Assembly: GCA_035556215.1 (NCBI GenBank)
Contig: DATMFI010000020.1
Location: 1 to 64,000, forward strand
Length of the DNA: 64,000 nucleotides
Reading direction: 5' to 3'
Origin: Palsa-892 sp035556215
Lineage (GTDB): Bacteria > Pseudomonadota > Alphaproteobacteria > Rhizobiales > Xanthobacteraceae
Every line of letters begins with the position of its first letter. The stretch's first letter is position 1. The translations under genes were made by a program, and so were the position numbers. The notes below the pieces were generated by a model, which was not told where the DNA came from, made no database searches, and saw only the letters and a program-made list of their open reading frames with translations. Shown here in pieces: positions 7,696-15,836 of this stretch.

Positions 7696-8750
7696 GCGGC
7701 GTTGACCCGGCGAAAGCGGTTCCACAGCGCGAACGGCGCACCCGACAAAAACACATCGACAAAGCGCAGCGCCTGGAAGTTGCCGTTCAGCGACACGCGC
7801 GGCAGCGCCGTGAGATGCTCTGCGTGCTCGGGGAACAGAACGCCCGGCCGCGTCGTCACCGCCGTCTTGAAGCCCGCCTCTTTCGCGATCTCGAATTCGC
7901 GCGCATCGGCCGAGGTCGGATCGCCGACCGGATAGGCGAAATGCTCGCACGGCTTGCCGAGCGAAGCCTCGACGACCTCGCGGCTGCGCCGGATTTCCTG
8001 CAGCGCTTTCTCGCGCGGCCATTTCTTCAGCATCACATGATTGACGGTATGCGCGCCGATGGTCGCGAGCTTCGTGCTCGCGAGCTTCTCGATCTCCGGC
8101 CAATCCATGCACAGCTCGCGGCACGGCGCGAGCGCATCGACGCCGTAACGTGTGCCCAGGTCGCGCACGACGCGGCGCAATTCGCTTTCGTCTTTCAGGC
8201 TGCGCAGCCAGCCGTAAATCTCGCCGAATGTCTGGCGCTTCTGCCGGGCGTTCTCACAGGCAAAGAAATGCTCCTTGCCGTCGATCGGGATCACCATGCG
8301 CTCGGCGCGCGCGATGACGCGCTCGAGCGCCACCCACCACAGCTCGCCGAGCCGGTCGGGAAAGCTCGTCGCGATATATTGCGCGAACGGCACCTCATGT
8401 TTCTGCAAGATCGGCAGCGCGAATTCGAGATTGTCCTTGTAACCGTCGTCGAAGGTGATCGCGGCAAAGCGCCGCGAATAATCGTGCTGCACCAGCCGCC
8501 GGTGCACTTCGTCCATCGAGACGAGTTCGACGCCGCGCGCTCGCAGCCGCTCGATCACGCTTTCCAGAAATTGCGGGGTGATCTCCAGCAAGCGGTTCGG
8601 CTGGAAGCTGTCCTTTCGCGCCGGCCGGACGTGGTGCAGCGTGAAAATCAGGCCGACGCCGCCGCACAGCGGCGCCAGCGCCCGATGCGCGCCGCTGAAA
8701 TAGAGCGTTTCCAGCCCCGCCCGAAACACGCTGTTGCGCAGATTTGCCAT
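7692..8750 (-). CDS. Polysaccharide deacetylase family protein
   Basis: This 352-residue protein contains a NodB-homology domain. The first motif AAITFDDGYKDN lies near residue 95, and the later motif HTVNHVMLKK near residue 223 supplies the histidines of the metal site. The N-terminal LIFTLHHVRP is typical of the bacterial polysaccharide-deacetylase branch. There is no clear signal peptide, so it may act on lipid-linked glycan on the cytoplasmic side, as described for the holdfast deacetylase HfsH. It is transcribed away from the acyltransferase gene at 8876, and both belong to the polysaccharide cluster. The exact sugar is unknown. Confidence 0.85.
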   Translation of the reverse strand: MANLRNSVFRAGLETLYFSGAHRALAPLCGGVGLIFTLHHVRPARKDSFQPNRLLEITPQFLESVIERLRARGVELVSMDEVHRRLVQHDYSRRFAAITFDDGYKDNLEFALPILQKHEVPFAQYIATSFPDRLGELWWVALERVIARAERMVIPIDGKEHFFACENARQKRQTFGEIYGWLRSLKDESELRRVVRDLGTRYGVDALAPCRELCMDWPEIEKLASTKLATIGAHTVNHVMLKKWPREKALQEIRRSREVVEASLGKPCEHFAYPVGDPTSADAREFEIAKEAGFKTAVTTRPGVLFPEHAEHLTALPRVSLNGNFQALRFVDVFLSGAPFALWNRFRRVNAA

Positions 8751-8875
8751 CGTCTCCCCGGCCGGAACGGCCTCAAACGGCCATTGGCGGCCGCATTTTG
8801 CCTACGGAATGTTGATGATTGTTTGCTTCTCTGCCGGTTAACGAAATCTTCCGGAAATTCTGGGGAAATGGCCCG

Positions 8876-10141
8876 ATGATGGCCCAGGCAATGGTGTACG
8901 CGAGAGAGCGGACGGGCGAACCGGCGATCCTCACCGCGCCGTCCATGCCCCGCGCCTTGACCGCGGGCGGCATTCATCGCCTCGAACTCTTCACCGATTT
9001 TCGCAGCGCCGAGCAGCATTGGCGGGCGCTCGAGCAGAACGGCGTGCTTTCGCCGTATCAGCAGTTCGACTGGTTGCAGGCCTGGCAGCTCCATGCCGGC
9101 GCCTGTGAAGGCATCCTGCCCTTGCTGCTCACCGGCTTCGACCGCGCCGGCAAGCCGCTGTTCCTGCTGCCGTTCGGCTATGCGCCGGATGACCGCTGCA
9201 AGATCGTGCGCTTCCTCGGCGGCAAGCACGCCAATTACAATTTCGGCCCGTGGCGGCGCGACTTCGCCGGCGGCGCCGGCGCATTGCGCGCGCTGATCGA
9301 CTTGCTGCACGCCATGCGGCCCGAACTCGATGGCGTCGAGCTTCTGAGCCAGCCGGAAAATTGGGCCGGGATGCAGAACCCGTTTCTGGCGTTGCCGCAC
9401 CAGCCGTCGGCGAGCGACGGCTACTGGCTCTCGCTGGCGGGCGAACCGCAGGAAGTCACCGCGCGCATCTTCACTTCGAGCCGCCGCAAGCGGCAGCGCT
9501 ATCGCGAGCGCAAGCTGCAGGAATATTGCGGCTACCGCCATGTGCGCGCGACGACCGCCGCTGAGGTCGAGCGCTACCTCAAAGCCTTCTTCGCGCAGAA
9601 AGCCGAACGCTTTGCGCTACAGGGCATCGACAACGTTTTTGCCGCACCCGGCACCGCCGACTTCATCCGCGAAGTCTGTATTCAGGGCCTCGCCGAAGGC
9701 CGCCCGGTCGTCGAGATCCACGCGCTCGATTGCGACCGCGAGGTGCTCGGCGTCTTCGCCTGCCTCAACGACCGCGACTGCTATTCCTCGATGTTCAATT
9801 CGTTCGCGCTCGGCGACGCCGCGCGCTTCAGTCCGGGCGTCGTGCTGATCAGCTACATTCTCAAGGATTGCATCGAGCGCGGCATTCAGGCGTTCGACCT
9901 CGGCGTCGGTGAAGCCGCCTACAAGGATTATTTCTGCGACCATCAGACAAGGCTGTTCGACAGCTATTTCGGCTTCTCCATGCGCGGCCAGGCCTATGTC
10001 GCGGCGCTCTCGGCAAAATCCGGTCTCAAGCGCTGGGTCAAGCACTCGCCATCGCTGATGAAGCTCGTCGCAGCGGCGCGCCGCATGAAAAGCGGCAAAT
10101 CGGATGGCGCAAAGTCTGACTTAGGCGGCGAAGCGGCTTGA
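8876..10141 (+). CDS. FemAB/GNAT-type acyltransferase (CelD/BcsL-like)
   Basis: This 421-residue protein has the split-GNAT fold of the CelD/FemAB group. An N-terminal WRALEQNGVLSPYQQFDW segment is followed by the C-terminal acyltransferase core, visible as RQRYRERKLQE and the DLGVGEAAYKDYF segment. Such proteins N- or O-acylate sugars during polysaccharide synthesis; the holdfast protein HfsK is of this type. The frame is open to a TTG at 8819, but the ATG at 8876 is preceded by GGGGA and is preferred. The 3' end overlaps the convergent chain-length gene by 21 bp. Confidence 0.8.
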   Translation: MMAQAMVYARERTGEPAILTAPSMPRALTAGGIHRLELFTDFRSAEQHWRALEQNGVLSPYQQFDWLQAWQLHAGACEGILPLLLTGFDRAGKPLFLLPFGYAPDDRCKIVRFLGGKHANYNFGPWRRDFAGGAGALRALIDLLHAMRPELDGVELLSQPENWAGMQNPFLALPHQPSASDGYWLSLAGEPQEVTARIFTSSRRKRQRYRERKLQEYCGYRHVRATTAAEVERYLKAFFAQKAERFALQGIDNVFAAPGTADFIREVCIQGLAEGRPVVEIHALDCDREVLGVFACLNDRDCYSSMFNSFALGDAARFSPGVVLISYILKDCIERGIQAFDLGVGEAAYKDYFCDHQTRLFDSYFGFSMRGQAYVAALSAKSGLKRWVKHSPSLMKLVAAARRMKSGKSDGAKSDLGGEAA

Positions 10142-12307
10142 TGAATCGCCGGGCGCTCCGCTGCCGGCCGAAATCACCACGACATTCGCGAACTTCTCAT
10201 CCCTGAGCACCGTCGCCTGACGGTCGCCCGCGTCTTCGTCACCTTCGGCGGCGATCACCGCCGTTGCGCGCGCAAAACGCGCGAGCCGATCCGCGCCGCC
10301 AAGCCCTGCAAGCGCAGGCGTCGCGGCAATCACGTATTCGTAGGTCTGCGTAAGCGCGCCGAGCACGATCGACAGCCGGTTCGCGGTGAGCAGTTGCGCG
10401 CTATCGCCGATCCCGGCGCCGGGCACGATGAAATGCAGCGTCGAGGCGGTTTCGCGCTGGATCGCTTCGGCAAAGCCCGCGCCCTTCGCCAGAAGATCCG
10501 ATAGCCCCGGCGCATGCGGATTGAGCGACAGCGCCGCCGATGGCGAGGTCTGCGGGTCGAGATCGAGGAACATCACCCGCGCGCCGGTCGCGGCAAGATC
10601 GCGCGCAAGATGCAGCGCGATGCGGCCCGACGGCACGTCATTCTTGGCCCGCGCCACGAGGAAAATGCCCGGCCCGAGATTGCGCATATAGCCGAGCAAT
10701 TCGGCGAGCCGGTATTGGGTCGATTTCGTTGTCGCGGCGAGATTGACCGGCACGTGAACCGGCTCTCGGAGCAATTCCTGCACCGCCTCGGGCACCGCCG
10801 GTTCAGCCGCGATCTCCGGCTCGGTTCGGCGCGGCTCCGGTGCGCGAATATAGGGCGCATTGGCCATGCGATAGACGTCGCCGCCGAGCAGTTCGCCCAT
10901 CACGAGGAAGACCGTCATCAACATCGCGGCCGCGAAGGTGGCGATGGCGACGATCGGCAGCTTTTTCGGGAAATAGGCCGTGGTGCTCGCCACCGCGCGC
11001 GAGATCACCCGCGCATCCGGCGAAACCGCGTCCGGCGTTTCGCGCGCTGTCGCGTCGCGATAGCGCGCAAGATAGCTCTCCAGCAAATCGCGCTGCGCCT
11101 TGGCTTCGCGCTCGAGCGCGCGCAACTGCACATCCTCGCTGCCGAGCTTGGCCTGCTGGTTCTTGAGCTGATCGAGACTCGCCAGCATGTTCTCCAGCTT
11201 CGCGGCGGCAACGCGCGTATCGTTCTCGAGCGCGCGCGCGAGCTTGTCGGCCTCGGCGCGAATCTGCGCATCCAGGCTCGCGATCTGCGCATTCAGCTCC
11301 TTGATCCGCGGATGGAGCGGCAGCAGCGTCGAGGATTGCTCGGCAAGCTGCGCACGCAGCGCCGCGCGCTGCTCCGAAAGCCGCCGCATCAGATCGGAGT
11401 TGAGAATTTCGGAGAATTCAATCGGCTTGCCGCTTTTCAGCATGTCGCGGATCAGGCGCGCCCGCGCCTCGAAGTCATCTTTTTGCGTGCGTGCCGTGAC
11501 GATCTGCGTATTCAGCTCGCCCAGCGTCTGTGTGCCGAGCTGGTTATTGTTGTTGCCGACATAGAGGTTCGACTGCGCGCGGAACTGCTCGACCTTGGCT
11601 TCGGCTTCGGTGACGCGCCCGCGCAGGGATTCGATCTCGTTCGAAAGCCACGCACTCGTCTGTCTCATCGCGTTCGCTTTTGCGGCGCGCTGAACGACGA
11701 GATATTCGTCGGCCACCGCATTGGCGACCTTCGCCGCAAGCTCCGGACTCTCCGACTGGAAGTCGATGCCGATGACGCGCGATTTCTCGATCGGATAGAC
11801 CGCGAGGCGTTCGGTGAAGCGCTCGAGCACCCTCTCCTCGACGCTGGTCTGCGACGGATCGCGCCCCATGCCCACGAGCGAGAGGACAGCGTTCAAAATG
11901 ATGCGCAAGCTTGAATTGGAATTGAACTCGCGAAGCTCGTTCAGCTTCAGGCCATAGACGACCTTGCGCGCGAGATCGCGCGACTGGATAAGCTGCACCT
12001 GGCTCTGCACGGCTTCGGGATCGACGAGCGCCGGATTGCGTTCCGCGCCCCGGTCGGACTCCGGCCGGTTATAAGCCGTCTCCTGATTCTCGATCAGCAC
12101 CCGCGCTTCCGAACGATAGCGCGGCGTCACCATGCTCACCGCGATGAATGCGATCAGCGAGGCGGCGATCGTCGGCAGCACGATCCAGCGCCGTTTGGCC
12201 CACAGGGCGAGCCCCAGGGCCCGCAAATCGAGTTCGCCGTCGCTCACGGCAGCTGCGCTCGGCACGCGCGGGGCGGCACTTGCTTTGGTCGCCCGGTCGC
12301 GGCGCAT
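10121..12307 (-). CDS. Wzz-type polysaccharide co-polymerase fused to a degenerate BY-kinase domain
   Basis: This 728-residue inner membrane protein of the GumC/ExoP family controls chain length and export of a Wzy-type polysaccharide. The N-terminal Wzz domain follows a first membrane helix near residue 42, a long periplasmic coiled-coil region spans roughly 190-410, and a second helix lies near 450 (LPIVAIATFAAAMLMTVF). The C-terminal part (from about 545) has the fold of a bacterial tyrosine kinase: a Walker A-prime-like VMFLDLDP near 580 is present. The P-loop position reads KNDVPSGRIA, without GK(S/T), and there is no terminal tyrosine cluster. It is therefore probably a pseudokinase, comparable to the HfsA/HfsB pair. 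Confidence 0.88.
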   Translation of the reverse strand: MRRDRATKASAAPRVPSAAAVSDGELDLRALGLALWAKRRWIVLPTIAASLIAFIAVSMVTPRYRSEARVLIENQETAYNRPESDRGAERNPALVDPEAVQSQVQLIQSRDLARKVVYGLKLNELREFNSNSSLRIILNAVLSLVGMGRDPSQTSVEERVLERFTERLAVYPIEKSRVIGIDFQSESPELAAKVANAVADEYLVVQRAAKANAMRQTSAWLSNEIESLRGRVTEAEAKVEQFRAQSNLYVGNNNNQLGTQTLGELNTQIVTARTQKDDFEARARLIRDMLKSGKPIEFSEILNSDLMRRLSEQRAALRAQLAEQSSTLLPLHPRIKELNAQIASLDAQIRAEADKLARALENDTRVAAAKLENMLASLDQLKNQQAKLGSEDVQLRALEREAKAQRDLLESYLARYRDATARETPDAVSPDARVISRAVASTTAYFPKKLPIVAIATFAAAMLMTVFLVMGELLGGDVYRMANAPYIRAPEPRRTEPEIAAEPAVPEAVQELLREPVHVPVNLAATTKSTQYRLAELLGYMRNLGPGIFLVARAKNDVPSGRIALHLARDLAATGARVMFLDLDPQTSPSAALSLNPHAPGLSDLLAKGAGFAEAIQRETASTLHFIVPGAGIGDSAQLLTANRLSIVLGALTQTYEYVIAATPALAGLGGADRLARFARATAVIAAEGDEDAGDRQATVLRDEKFANVVVISAGSGAPGDSSSRFAA

Positions 12308-12417
12308 ACGGCAAACTCCTTGCTACGGAATCTCGCTACGAATTCTGCCGCATAAGAAATCATTAGGGTTGCCATTGGGTTAACCCGCCCCCGCCGTCTC
12401 CGGCGCTTGAGGGTTCG

Positions 12418-12425
12418 TTAACCAT
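12418..12425 (+). promoter_or_regulatory. Possible CtrA half-site (TTAACCAT)
   Basis: The octamer TTAACCAT lies 46 bp upstream of the export lipoprotein gene in the divergent promoter region of the polysaccharide cluster. An identical octamer occurs at 14231, upstream of the initiating transferase. It matches the half-site form of the CtrA recognition sequence known in alphaproteobacteria. This is inference from sequence only. Confidence 0.3.
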
Positions 12426-12470
12426 ACAAACGCTAGGAATCACGGAGGATTCTCGCCCGCCTGGTGGGTC

Positions 12471-13025
12471 ATGTTGGTTCGTCTGTTCCTGCTGCTTGCG
12501 ATCTCGCCGCTACTCGCCAGTTGCGCTGGCAGCATGGCGGCCGAACGCGTCGATCCCGCGTTCGAGGCCCCCTACACGCTCGGCGCCGGTGACCGGCTGC
12601 GCGTCGTCGTCTTCGGCCAGGACGGGCTTTCCAACACCTACGCGGTCGATGGCGCGGGCAAGATCACCATGCCGCTGATCGGCCCCGTCCCGGCGCGCGG
12701 CAGGACCACCGGCGAGCTTGCAAGCGCCATCAGCGCCAAGCTCAAGGCCGGTTACATCCGCGAGCCGCATGTCGCGGTGGAAGTCGAATCCTTCCGGCCG
12801 TTTTTCATTCTCGGTGAAGTCACCAATGCCGGGCAATACGCCTATGTGAACGGCCTCACCGTGCAATCCGCCGTCGCCATCGCCGGCGGCTTCAGCCCGC
12901 GCGCGCTGAAGACCAATGCGCATGTCTCGCGCATCGTCGATGGCCGCACGGTGACGGCGACCGTGCCGCTCTCCTACCCGCTGCGCCCCGGCGATACCGT
13001 CACCATCGACGAACGATGGTTTTAA
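12471..13025 (+). CDS. Polysaccharide export outer-membrane lipoprotein (OPX/Wza-like)
   Basis: This 184-residue protein has a lipoprotein signal with lipobox LLASC and lipidated cysteine at residue 18. A polysaccharide biosynthesis/export domain (YTLGAGDRLRVVVFGQ... GKITMPLIGPVPARG) follows, then one SLBB-type domain (FFILGEVTNAGQYAYVNGLTV). It lacks the long C-terminal helix region of full Wza and resembles the short GumB/HfsD type. It would form the outer-membrane end of the export channel with the Wzz-type protein, which is transcribed divergently from the shared 163 bp intergenic region. Confidence 0.88.
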   Translation: MLVRLFLLLAISPLLASCAGSMAAERVDPAFEAPYTLGAGDRLRVVVFGQDGLSNTYAVDGAGKITMPLIGPVPARGRTTGELASAISAKLKAGYIREPHVAVEVESFRPFFILGEVTNAGQYAYVNGLTVQSAVAIAGGFSPRALKTNAHVSRIVDGRTVTATVPLSYPLRPGDTVTIDERWF

Positions 13026-13075
13026 GGCATGATCCCGGAAAGTGGGGATCGGCTTTCGGAAAAGATCATGCCCGA
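13023..13075 (+). repeat. Dispersed palindromic repeat, copy B
   Basis: This is the same layout as copy A (GGCATGATCCCGGAAAG... CTTTCGGAAAAGATCATGCCC). It begins at the TAA stop of the export lipoprotein gene and its last ATG is the most likely start codon of the glycosyltransferase. The outer arms GGCATGATC and GATCATGCC are perfectly complementary. Confidence 0.75.
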
Positions 13076-14183
13076 AGATGTGCCTTTGCGGATTTTGCAC
13101 GTCCTGCGCGCGCCGCTCGGCGGTCTGTTTCGCCACGTCGGTGATCTCGCCAAAGCGCAAAGCGAACGCGGCCATCTCGTCGGCATCATCGCCGACTCCG
13201 GGCATTACGGCGAAGCGTCCGAAGCCGCGCTCAAAGAGCTCGCGGCCTTCTGCAAGCTCGGTGTGATGCGCATTCCGATGAGCCGCCAGATCGGCCTGAA
13301 CGATCGCCGCGCCGTTGCCCATGTCGCGGCACGCGCCGCCGAGAGCAATGCCGACATCCTGCACGGCCACGGCGCCAAGGGCGGCGCCTATGCGCGGCTG
13401 GCGCGCGGCACGGCGCTTCGCGCCTATACGCCCCATGGCGGCAGCCTGCACTACTCCGCGCTCTCGCCGCTCGGCTTCGTTTATCTCCATCTTGAAAAAC
13501 GGCTGGCCAGGCGCACCGATCTGTTCCTGTTCGAGAGCGACTACAGCTTCGACATCTTCCGCCGCAAGATCGGCGCGCCGAAAGCGCTCGCCCGCGTCGT
13601 CCATAACGGCGTCACACCCGGGGAGCTCAGCGCCGTCAAACCCGGCAAGGATGCGGCGGATGTCATCTTCATCGGCGAACTGCGCAAGCTGAAAGGCGTC
13701 GATGTGCTGATCGCGGCGCTTGCCCGTTCTCCGCACAGCGCGCTCCTGTTCGGCAGCGGACCGGACGCCGATGCTTTCCACGGCGAAGTTGCCAAGCGCG
13801 GCCTTGCATCACGCATCCAGTTCGCGGGGCCGATGCCCGCCCGCGAGGCATTTCGCCGCGGCCGCGTTCTCGCCGTGCCGAGCCGTGCGGAATCGTTCCC
13901 CTACATCGTGCTGGAGGCCGCGGCTGCCAGCATCCCGCTGATCGCCACCAGGGTCGGCGGCATCCCCGAGATCTTCGGTTCCGATGCCGATGCCCTGATC
14001 CCGCCGAACGACCCGGCAGCGCTCGCCGCGGCCATCGACAGCGCGATTCAGGAGCCGCCGCTTGCAAGGACGGCCCGCCTGCACGCCCGCGTTGCTGCGT
14101 CGTTTACCGTATCGGCGATGGCGGATGGCGTTTTGGCCGCTTATCGCGAGGCAATGGCCGCCCCGGCGCCCGCAGGTCGTTAA
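13068..14183 (+). CDS. Glycosyltransferase family 4
   Basis: This 371-residue cytoplasmic retaining glycosyltransferase has a GT-B fold. The N-terminal domain contains the GGLFRHVGDLAKAQSERGH loop, and the C-terminal nucleotide-sugar domain has the E-x7-E motif ESFPYIVLE near residue 283 followed by RVGGIPE. It would extend the lipid-linked repeat unit; the sugar is unknown. The ATG at 13068 is chosen. A longer start at 13029 would translate the palindromic repeat itself (IPESGDRLSEKI), which looks like junk. It lies between the export lipoprotein and the initiating transferase. Confidence 0.85.
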   Translation: MPEDVPLRILHVLRAPLGGLFRHVGDLAKAQSERGHLVGIIADSGHYGEASEAALKELAAFCKLGVMRIPMSRQIGLNDRRAVAHVAARAAESNADILHGHGAKGGAYARLARGTALRAYTPHGGSLHYSALSPLGFVYLHLEKRLARRTDLFLFESDYSFDIFRRKIGAPKALARVVHNGVTPGELSAVKPGKDAADVIFIGELRKLKGVDVLIAALARSPHSALLFGSGPDADAFHGEVAKRGLASRIQFAGPMPAREAFRRGRVLAVPSRAESFPYIVLEAAAASIPLIATRVGGIPEIFGSDADALIPPNDPAALAAAIDSAIQEPPLARTARLHARVAASFTVSAMADGVLAAYREAMAAPAPAGR

Positions 14184-14230
14184 AACTTTCATTAAACCTT
14201 CCGACAGAAATTCTTCGTAATTTCCGGCAT

Positions 14231-14238
14231 TTAACCAT
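14231..14238 (+). promoter_or_regulatory. Possible CtrA half-site (TTAACCAT)
   Basis: This is a second exact TTAACCAT, in the 99 bp gap before the initiating transferase. Nearby at about 14181 two TTAA tetramers are spaced by 8 bp, close to but not the 7 bp CtrA spacing. Tentative. Confidence 0.28.
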
Positions 14239-14282
14239 GTATGTGCGCCTGCACGCGCTATATGGATGCAGGGCCATTACCG

Positions 14283-15836
14283 ATGACCGACGACCAACAA
14301 AAAATATTCTGGGCAGAGCAATTCCGCGGCGGCTCCTCCGCTGCGCGCAAGCTCGACAAGCCTGCCGCGCCGCGCGAGCTTTCGCCGCTCGCGCGCATGA
14401 TCGCGGCGGAACCGGTGCCGCAAGCCGTCTCGCCGGTCGTGCTGAGCGGCGTCGTGCGGCTCTACGAGTTCCTCGCCATCGCCGCGGCGGGTCTGTTCAT
14501 TCATCACATCTACGTGCATCTCCAGGGCAACGAACCGCTCTCGTGGCGCTATTTCTTCGCCATCAACGGCGTCGCCTTGGCAACCGTTATCGCCTTCCAG
14601 TTCAGCGGGCTCTACACCCTCACCCTGTTGCGCACGCGTGTCGAGCAGCTCGGCCGCAGCGGCGCAATCTGGGTGGCGGTTTTTGCCTCCGCCGCCGTCG
14701 TCGCGTTCTTCGCCCGCCCGAGCGGCGACTTCTCCCGCGTCTGGGCAGCGATCTGGTTCGGCAGCGTTTTGATGCTGCTCTATGCCGGGCGCCTCACCGT
14801 TGCGTCACTCGTCCACCGCTGGACGAAGCAGGGCCGTCTCGTCCGCCGCACCATCATCGTCGGCGGCGGCGCGCCCGGAGAAAATCTGATTCATGCGCTC
14901 GAAGCGCAATCCGGCTCCGATCTCGACATCCGCGGCGTATTCGACGACCGCGGCGACGACCGATCCCCCGCCCGTGTCGCCGGCCTGCCGAAGCTCGGCA
15001 CGGTCGATGACCTCGTCGAGTTCGCGCGCCGCACGCGGATCGATCTTCTGCTCGTCTCGCTTCCGATCACCGCCGAAGAGCGCGTGCTGCAAATGGTGCG
15101 TAAACTTTGGGTGCTGCCGGTCGATCTGCGGCTTGCCGCGCATGCCAGCAAGCTTCGCTTTCAGCCGCGCGCCTATTCCTATATCGGTAACGTGCCGACG
15201 CTCGACGTTCTCGACCGTCCGCTGCGCGATTGGAATTTCGTCGCGAAATGGCTGTTCGACCGCATCGCCGGCGGCATCCTCCTGATCCTGGCGCTGCCGG
15301 TGATCGCGATCTGCGCCGTCGCCATCAAGCTCGACAGCAAGGGCCCGGTGTTCTTCAAGCAGAAGCGCTACGGCTTCAACAACGAACTGATCGAGGTCTA
15401 TAAGCTGCGCTCGATGTATGTCGAACAGGCGGATGAGAAAGCCGCCAAGCTCGTCACCAAGGACGATCCGCGCGTCACCCGCGTCGGCCGCTTCATCCGC
15501 AAGACCAGCCTCGATGAACTGCCGCAGCTCATCAATGTCGCGATCAAGGGCAATCTGTCGCTCGTCGGCCCGCGCCCCCATGCGCTGCATGCCAAAGCCG
15601 CCAACCAGCTTTATGACGAGGTCGTTGACGGCTACTTCGCCCGTCACCGTGTCAAGCCCGGCATCACCGGCTGGGCGCAGATCAACGGCTGGCGCGGCGA
15701 AACCGACACCAGCGAAAAGATCCAGCGCCGCGTCGAGCACGATCTCTACTACATCGAGAACTGGTCGGTGCTGTTCGACCTCTACATTCTCTTCCGCACG
15801 CCATTCGCGCTTCTCAAGACCGAGAACGCCTATTGA
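14283..15836 (+). CDS. Undecaprenyl-phosphate sugar phosphotransferase (initiating transferase, WcaJ/HfsE-like)
   Basis: This 517-residue polytopic enzyme transfers a hexose-1-phosphate from a nucleotide sugar to undecaprenyl phosphate, starting the repeat unit. Four N-terminal membrane helices (about residues 55-180) precede a Rossmann-like domain (TIIVGGGAPGENLIHAL). A further membrane segment leads to the C-terminal sugar transferase domain with VYKLRSM, KTSLDELPQLINV, GPRPHA and RHRVKPGITGWAQINGWRG. ATGs at 14241 and 14262 are also in frame; 14283 has the better upstream GCAGGG and is chosen. The stop overlaps the next gene's TTG by 4 bp. Confidence 0.9.
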   Translation: MTDDQQKIFWAEQFRGGSSAARKLDKPAAPRELSPLARMIAAEPVPQAVSPVVLSGVVRLYEFLAIAAAGLFIHHIYVHLQGNEPLSWRYFFAINGVALATVIAFQFSGLYTLTLLRTRVEQLGRSGAIWVAVFASAAVVAFFARPSGDFSRVWAAIWFGSVLMLLYAGRLTVASLVHRWTKQGRLVRRTIIVGGGAPGENLIHALEAQSGSDLDIRGVFDDRGDDRSPARVAGLPKLGTVDDLVEFARRTRIDLLLVSLPITAEERVLQMVRKLWVLPVDLRLAAHASKLRFQPRAYSYIGNVPTLDVLDRPLRDWNFVAKWLFDRIAGGILLILALPVIAICAVAIKLDSKGPVFFKQKRYGFNNELIEVYKLRSMYVEQADEKAAKLVTKDDPRVTRVGRFIRKTSLDELPQLINVAIKGNLSLVGPRPHALHAKAANQLYDEVVDGYFARHRVKPGITGWAQINGWRGETDTSEKIQRRVEHDLYYIENWSVLFDLYILFRTPFALLKTENAY

